Shown here piece after piece: positions 59,080-64,000 of a stretch of 64,000 bases of DNA. Source of the DNA: Kappaphycus alvarezii (taxonomy: Eukaryota > Rhodophyta > Florideophyceae > Gigartinales > Solieriaceae); contig NADL03000512.1 of the NCBI GenBank assembly GCA_002205965.3, forward strand, positions 1,860,001-1,924,000, given 5' to 3'. Position 1 is the stretch's first letter; each line of letters begins with the position of its first letter. The position numbers and the translations under genes were made by a program. The notes below the pieces were generated by a model. The model was given only the letters and a program-made list of their open reading frames with translations. It was not told the origin of the DNA and ran no database searches.

Positions 59080-59884
59080 CGCTATGCTAGATAAAGCGAT
59101 CAAGATACATATGGCTGCGCAAGAGGCCTTGCCGCCCGGAAACATCCGCACCCGCGCCTTCCGCGCTAGCATGTCCGTCCCCGGTGCCAAAGGCTGGGTC
59201 TACTGTGCACCTTGCCCTGGATTGAGGACGCACATCAAGAGCAAAGACTTTTCCGTGTGGTTCCAGTACTTTTGCCAAACCCCTTTATTCGCCCCAGGTA
59301 CCCTTGCCCCAAAGCAGGATGCCATGAAATGCTGGATATCTACGGGGACCACTTGCTACATTGTCGCTTTGGCTGCGAGCGGAATACTCGCCATAGCAAC
59401 CAGGTGACTTTACTGGGGAACGACCTTGCAAGAGCCGCCCGACGTCCATTCATCGAACCTCGTCTACTCTACCAAAACAGGACGAGGCAGGATATTAGGG
59501 CGATGGGAGCCGGCGGTGGCACGGATTATTTCGAGGTACGACGTAACCTTTGTCAACCCGCTCGCACCCTCCCACGCAAGAGCCAGGGCTTTCAACCCAC
59601 TCACAAGCCTCAACGCAGCTCACGCAGAGAAGCAGCGGAAATACCAAGGGTTCCTTGCTGAGCTGCCTGGGAGAAACAGGCTGGTTCCTGTTCCCATCTC
59701 AACGCTTGGAGGATGGCATCCGGCGGTGTTCTCCGTCGTCAAGGAACTCGCGAGAACCGTTGCCACCCGCGCAATGGAACGGTTTTCGAAGGTTAGAGGC
59801 ATTCTTTTACAGCGGCACTCTGCTTTGACAGTAACCTCCAATGCCGCTTGTTTGCCGGCTGGCCTCCCTTCCACCTTCTGGTAG
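59080..59884 (+). pseudogene. RLE-type LINE endonuclease end, second lineage
   Basis: Frame 1 (to about 59330) has a basic helical segment, AAMLDKAIKIHMAAQEALPP. Frame 2 (59212-59661) carries the zinc motif CPKAGCHEMLDIYGDHLLHC (C-x4-C-x9-H-x4-C), then RHSNQVTLLG and IEPRLLYQNRTRQDIRAM. Frame 3 (59426-59884) carries ISRYDVTFVNPLAP, a LNAAHAEKQRKYQGFLAEL segment and IPxSTLGGWHPA-type sequence to a TAG at about 59882. Together these are the zinc finger plus nuclease of an R2-like LINE with two frame changes. It is more similar to the fragments at 43809 and 47448 than to those at 7690 and 44700, so at least two LINE lineages are present. Confidence 0.68.
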
Positions 59885-59965
59885 ATTGGACTGCCATCCA
59901 CAGCTTTCGACGCATTGTACGGTTTCGCAATTGGCTTGACAATGATACGATATCTACGCTCCGGT

Positions 59966-60024
59966 ACAAATTTACTGGATACCAACCCACATATCTACCA
60001 CAGTAAGTTAACCCCCCATTTACA
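59966..60024 (+). repeat. Repeat D, copy 2
   Basis: Matches 47866-47925: CAAATTTACTGGATACCAAC, ACATATCTACCACAGTAAGT, TAACCCCCCATTTAC. Confidence 0.8.
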
Positions 60025-60260
60025 GATACAGAAAGACATAATTTAAAAATAACAATGAACATCAAGAAAGCATGTAATTCGAACGAGGATTCACATGGAC
60101 CTTAGCACATACAAACACACTTTGTTGGCTAAAGTTTTGTCGCTTAACCAATTTTTCGTCTTGCCCGATAACTCAGACAAATTATGTAACTGTGCATTCG
60201 ATACCGCTGTAAAAGCTCAGATAGTTGAACGTTAAGAATTGTCCAATTTACATTATTCAA

Positions 60261-60680
60261 ATGTTCAACTTGTCAGAAGATTGCGGAGAGGAGGGCGAGA
60301 ACGAAGGAGACTGGCATTTGGACATCCCGGAGGATCCCACAATGAACCGCTCCGTGAGGGACCTTTTGTTCGCAATATTTGACGGCTTAAGGTCGGGTTC
60401 TCACTCGGCTCCGTCTGTTCCCATGAGAAACAGGCTCATAGTGAACTACCCTGTGGTACCGAACACCCCGCGCCCGCCACCTAGTGGCAGCAAGCTCCAA
60501 TCTTCCGCATTGGTGAAAGCCGCCGATCACCAAACAACACCCAAAGGCGTCTACGGGCAGACGTCATGGCGCGAGAGTGGGGTTATTATGGCCACGGAGA
60601 AGTACACTAACCTGCCTGTGATGGGACCCTACGGCACGGAGCATTTGTGGGTGGGAATGTTTGGGTGCTTTAATGTTTGA
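60261..60680 (+). CDS. Unidentified ORF with acidic N-terminus and GVYGQ motif
   Basis: From ATG 60261 the frame gives 139 residues; the upstream extension to 60225 has only a non-ATG start. The N-terminus is acidic (MFNLSEDCGEEGENEGDWHL), followed by DPTMNRSVRDLLFAIFDGLR, a Pro-rich VVPNTPRPPPSGS stretch, then KGVYGQTSWRESGVIMATEK. The GVYGQ part resembles the conserved C-terminus in repeat G (7189-7490, 46857-47160). The last codons run into a family M repeat, so the true C-terminus may be lost. No known domain recognised; possibly an accessory protein of the surrounding element. Confidence 0.35.
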   Translation: MFNLSEDCGEEGENEGDWHLDIPEDPTMNRSVRDLLFAIFDGLRSGSHSAPSVPMRNRLIVNYPVVPNTPRPPPSGSKLQSSALVKAADHQTTPKGVYGQTSWRESGVIMATEKYTNLPVMGPYGTEHLWVGMFGCFNV

Positions 60681-60720
60681 AAGATGTGGTCGGTTGAGGC
60701 CCGGAATATCATAGAGGGTT
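60650..60720 (+). repeat. Terminal-repeat family M, short form
   Basis: GGGAATGTTTGGGTGCTTTA, ATGTTTGAAAGATGTGGTCG and CCCGGAATATCATAGAGG match 47340-47406 and the decayed copy at 30366-30425. Confidence 0.7.
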
Positions 60721-60779
60721 ACCGGTGATGGAAAGTCCTATTTGCCAGCAAAGTTACCTGGTATCTTGTATGAAGCAAA

Positions 60780-60885
60780 GGGGGGAATTTTGGGTTATTT
60801 TAATGCATGGAAGATGTGGCCGGTTATAACCACGATGGTAATACGTTATGCGGGATAAGTCGTCGCTGATGGGCAACACTACCGT
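60780..60885 (+). repeat. Right terminal inverted repeat (family M, long form)
   Basis: GGGGGGAATTTTGGGTTATT, TTAATGCATGGAAGATGTGG and TACGTTATGCGGGATAAGTC; nearly the same as 11845-11945 and inverse to 57758-57888. Confidence 0.78.
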
Positions 60886-60949
60886 AAATGACGCTGCTTA
60901 CAGGGCCAAGTGCTTTGAGAATACCACGAGATATGCCCGCCCCTTACTC

Positions 60950-61068
60950 ATTCCTCCTTATCCACTCCTTTTTGTTCTTTCAACTATACCAATGTAGCTC
61001 TTTTATCGCTTGCAACACCTCCTTCTTGAGGTAGTTGGTTCTGAGTATCTCTTCTCCCGACGATTTAC
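60950..61068 (+). repeat. Family F 3' fragment, copy 3
   Basis: CACTCCTTTTTGTTCTTTCA, ACTATACCAATGTAGC and TTGAGGTAGTTGGTTCTGAG match 46730-46848. It lies directly before the gypsy gag, where a 5' LTR would be expected. Confidence 0.75.
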
Positions 61069-61166
61069 CCCATATCATTTGGTACTCTTGTGGAGAGGGT
61101 TGCAACCGAAATATTCGAGATGAGCAGTATTAGGGAACATTTCGGGGGGATTTCTTTTCTGTAATC

Positions 61167-62090
61167 ATGGATCTCAACGCTGCTGGTATAACATTTACAG
61201 GGGGCAAGACTGAAGACGTTGAGGAGTTTCTCTGTACTTATGTCAATGTTTTGATGCGTGAGAAGAGCGATGTAGAGAAGGCCGAAAATATCTTCGTCTA
61301 TCTTCATGGTGACGCAAAGCACAAATATAAGGCCAACTTTATCGACGGGTGGTCTCTTAACGAGAATGGGCGTAACTTCGGTGAGGTATGTGAGTGGCTT
61401 GTGGAAGAGTATGCCAAGGAGGTAGAACCAGATGAGATGATTTGTACCGCCATAGAGGCCCGGCTCAACTTCGACGATTTGTTAAGCTCATTGGTATACT
61501 TTTGTGATCTCTATGAAAAGACCGGGTTCAACGCCCAAGCCAAGTACGGAATACTGCGTAAGGCGACGATGGGGGATAAGCGGCTCTCCGATCTCCTCCT
61601 CATCAAGAGCCCTCACACTTTTAGTGAACTGCGGGTTACCATAGTAGAATTTGTCAAAAATTCGGAGACGTTTCAGTCACTGAGTGAGGCACTGAGGGAA
61701 ACCCGTACATCGGTGTCTATCGTACATCCTGAAAATAATTATCAAAGGCCGGCTATTAGTGCAGCGACATTAAAATCTGTCAGGAGCGATGTCAAAAAAT
61801 TGGAAGAATGACTGGAAACCCGATTTGATAATCGACTTGACATGATAACCTCGCAGTTGGAGAGCCTTACTCTTACCATTAAGAAGAACCAGTTTGGGTC
61901 CCCTAAGGCCGCAGAAGTCTGCTCCTACTACCACAAGCCTGGGCACTTTGCAAACAGGTGTCCTGATAGTCCGCAGAAAAACACTCGTTGTGGAAAGTGC
62001 GGACGACATGGGCATCATGAAAGTAACTGCTGGTCTAAAGACAGCAAAAGAGCAAATTTATATGACGCGAGGAGCGAGTCAGGACCATAG
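61167..62090 (+). pseudogene. Ty3/gypsy gag with zinc knuckles, one in-frame stop
   Basis: Starts at ATG 61167 (MDLNAAGITFTGGKTEDVEE) and runs 308 codons to TAG 62088-62090 with one internal TGA at 61809-61811. It has a capsid-like helical region (residues 20-180) and two zinc knuckles near the end. The first is CSYYHKPGHFANRC, where the second Cys is Tyr. The second, CGKCGRHGHHESNC, is intact C-x2-C-x4-H-x4-C. The protein would form particles and bind RNA. The start follows TCTGTAATC closely, with no LTR visible in front, since the upstream 120 bp is a family F fragment. It is related to the gag in the 16-23 kb element and much better kept. Confidence 0.78.
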
Positions 62091-62233
62091 GTGAAAAATT
62101 TACAAAACAGAAAGGATAAAAGGTTGACGGATGCCAGTAACGTATCCATCGCTGAAAAAATTAGTCACGTCAATGTGACGAAAAGGGATGGGGAAGGGAA
62201 CATTTTATCGGAAAAAATAGGCTAGATTATGAA

Positions 62234-62995
62234 ATGCTGGAGCATATTCCAGCACCTGTACCTCCTCGGACCAAGAGGTCTGATAAAGTTGTTCCAGGAG
62301 TGGAAATAACTCCGGGTAAGAAGACGAAAAAGAGTAAGGTATTTAAGAGTATCCCGAAGGACATATTAGAGTATGTGAATAAGTACAATTTGGCAGTTGA
62401 GCTTGCATCGGCCCCAACTGGAATAAAGTTTGGTCAACTTTCGAGGGGCGATGCAGAGGATGCCAGAAAAGAATTCAAAAAAATTATCAGGTCTAATAAT
62501 TCCGCTAAGGGTAAGATATTGTTTCATCAACCGGCCTCGACGGCTCCAAGACGTCTTAAGCTGGTACCAGTCAAAGTATTGGGAATGAAAACCCAAGCTT
62601 TTTTCGATTCGGACGCTGTTCCAAACGTCATTTCAGAAACTTTGGTGACAGATCTAGGTCTTCAAATTATTCCAACTACTCGAAGAATAACTGCGGCGGA
62701 TGGAACCTTCTCAAAATGCGTGGGCACTGTCGACAAAGTCTCTGTGTTTTTTGGGGACTCTTAAGTTGATGTAGACTTTCTTGTTATGCCTGATCTACCA
62801 TTCAATGCCATTTTTGATTGCCCTACCATGAAGAGACTAGATACATGCATTGACTTGGGCCACCGAAGCGTTACAGTTCATATTGACAGCAGAACCGTGA
62901 AGATGCCCCTGGATTTCGACAAAAGCACACATCCGGAAGATCTAAGAGAAACGGACAGCGAGGATTTCACTTCTAGTTATGAAAGCGAAAATTAA
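62234..62995 (+). pseudogene. Gypsy aspartic protease region
   Basis: One frame from ATG 62234 to TAA 62993-62995 with an internal TAA at 62762-62764. After a basic linker (GKKTKKSKVFKSIPKDILEY) and a helical segment, the retropepsin fold appears: LVPVKVLGMKTQAFFDSDAV, where the expected DSG (or DTG) active site reads DSD, then RITAADGTFSKCVG and, past the stop, VDFLVMPDLPFNAIFDCPTM. This matches the flap and C-terminal strands of gypsy proteases. An acidic tail leads toward RT. The Gly-to-Asp change and the stop both argue against activity. Confidence 0.72.
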
Positions 62996-63208
62996 GAACC
63001 AAATCACACTTTCGGAAGTGGAAAAGGGCACACTCGAGGGATAATGAACATGGAATGGGATTATTACGATTCTGGGTTTGAAGCAGATGACGAATGGAAT
63101 TCTAGGGTAGGTTCGAGACCTGAATTTATTTCTTTTTGCGATAATATCGACTCAAAGGACAGCATTCAGACCAGTAAAGAAGATTAACTTTGAAAAAAAA
63201 TTAATAAT

Positions 63209-64000
63209 ATGTCAAATTTCATATCTAAAGATGTGAGCACGCTGGAAGAGGTCCTTCAAAATATGGAGGGTGAGAATCAAGAAGAAGAAGAGCGCCACAT
63301 TGCAGAAATTCAAGAAAAAGTACAGAACCTTCCCGCCCCCGCCTCAATGAAAATATCCGGGATTCTAACATCTTACGAAGTAATTACATGGAGCGTTTCA
63401 GATCTAAGACAAGCAAGTGTACCGGTCACTCACTCATTTGAAATTCCCGATACTCAACCATTTTACTACAGGCATAGACTTCAACCGCAAAAATATGACC
63501 AATTTATCTCAAAGAATGTTACAAGTATGCTGAAAAATGATATTATTTGGCCATTTCATCCCCGTGGTCATTTCCAGTTGTGGTAGCACTAAAGAAGGAT
63601 GGAAAATTTCGCTTTTGCGTCGATTACCGACAACTGAAACAGAAAATGATACCTGTTCGATTTCCGATTCCAAACATGGAGGAAATCCTCGAGGACCTGA
63701 AGGACTGGAGATACTTCACGTCAATTCAACTTTACACTGGTTATTGGAAGATTCCATTTGATGAAAAATGTAAGGAAATAACAACTTTTACCAGCAAAGC
63801 CGGTACTTTCAGGTTCGAAGTGGTTCATTTTGTTCTCATGATTGCACTAGCTACATTCCAAATAATGATGAACATTTTTTTGAAAGGACTTCCATTTGCA
63901 AGAGTTTATATCGATGATTTGGTAATATTCTCAAAAGCCTTGGATCAGCACATATCACATGTCAAGACAGTAGTGGAGAGGATATCTTCATGCATCCTGA
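63209..64000 (+). pseudogene. Gypsy reverse transcriptase, cut by the window end
   Basis: The frame 63209-63586 holds the pre-RT part (VPVTHSFEIPDTQPFYYRHR, QFISKNVTSMLKNDIIWPF). The frame changes near 63555, and from 63559 an uninterrupted frame runs to the window edge with VVALKKDGKFRFCVDYRQLK, EEILEDLKDWRYFTSIQLYT, GYWKIPFDE and ARVYIDDLVIFSKALDQH. The YIDD box is intact. Where family members have the first catalytic Asp in a xxLDLxxGY motif this copy reads SIQLYTGY, so that Asp appears replaced by Gln. RNase H and integrase should follow outside the window. It is the least decayed pol in the window. Confidence 0.82.

Larger units (their letters stand above)
57758..60885. mobile_element. 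Candidate 3.1-kb element with long terminal inverted repeats
   Basis: The left end 57758-57888 and right end 60780-60885 are inverted copies. The shared blocks in order from the outside are ACGGTAGT, a GATAAGT/ACTTATC segment, GCATAACGTATTA, AACCGACCACATCTTCCATG and TAACCCAAATATTCCCCCC on the left, with reverse complements on the right. The left copy carries two short insertions near its outer edge. The interior holds LINE 3' repeats, an RLE-LINE end, repeat D and an unidentified ORF. No transposase is recognised, so it may be non-autonomous or a chance pairing of two solitary termini. Target duplication unresolved. Confidence 0.45.

Noticed and set aside
1-64000. tRNA genes, rRNA, CRISPR arrays, bacterial operons
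   Set aside because: No cloverleaf with a recognisable TPsiC arm, no rRNA signature, no regularly spaced direct repeats, no prokaryotic gene structure.

Overview
The window is nuclear DNA from a eukaryote. It has no operons, Shine-Dalgarno sites or dense coding, no recognisable tRNA, rRNA or housekeeping gene, and many decayed transposable elements. These are a Ty3/gypsy chromodomain end, two other Ty3/gypsy elements, a Ty1/copia element, a tyrosine-recombinase (DIRS-order) retroelement, RLE-type LINE 3' ends and a pogo/Tigger DNA transposon. This mix and the intron-free ORFs fit a repeat-rich microbial eukaryote or alga (oomycete, chytrid-like fungus or red alga are all possible). The sequence does not fix the lineage.

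Layout. 0-3 kb: chromodomain end of a gypsy polyprotein (+) and an unidentified broken coding block (-). 3-6.8 kb: nothing recognisable. 6.8-12.9 kb: a mosaic of short dispersed repeats, RLE-LINE fragments and an intact small secreted six-cysteine protein gene (10702-11190, +). 12.9-16.3 kb: non-coding, very rich in the heptamer TACAGTA/TACTGTA. 16.3-22.9 kb: an LTR-bounded gypsy element on the minus strand, split by a 2,084-bp Tigger transposon with terminal inverted repeats and a TA target duplication. 22.9-35.1 kb: a strongly AT-rich desert. 35.1-37.3 kb: a GC-richer RNase H plus tyrosine-recombinase remnant (-) inside the desert, which continues to about 39.9 kb. 39.9-47.8 kb: two copies of an unclassified element family with conserved coding on both strands, plus more RLE-LINE ends. 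48.45-48.93 kb: a second intact six-cysteine secreted protein gene (-). 50.98-57.12 kb: a near-complete but degenerate copia element with both LTRs. 57.76-60.89 kb: a candidate 3.1-kb element with long terminal inverted repeats enclosing an RLE-LINE end and an unidentified ORF. 61.1-64.0 kb: a gypsy element (+) running off the window, less decayed than the others.

The observation I rate highest is that the only two intact, non-transposon-looking genes (10702-11190 and 48450-48929), 37 kb apart on opposite strands, appear to be paralogues. Both encode proteins of about 160 residues with an N-terminal signal peptide and the same cysteine scaffold, C-x10-C-x-C-x19-C-x15/16-C-x23/24-C. I know of no family with this pattern. 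It looks like an undescribed secreted protein family embedded in transposon-rich DNA. All other recognisable coding belongs to mobile elements, nearly all with frameshifts, stops or lost catalytic residues.
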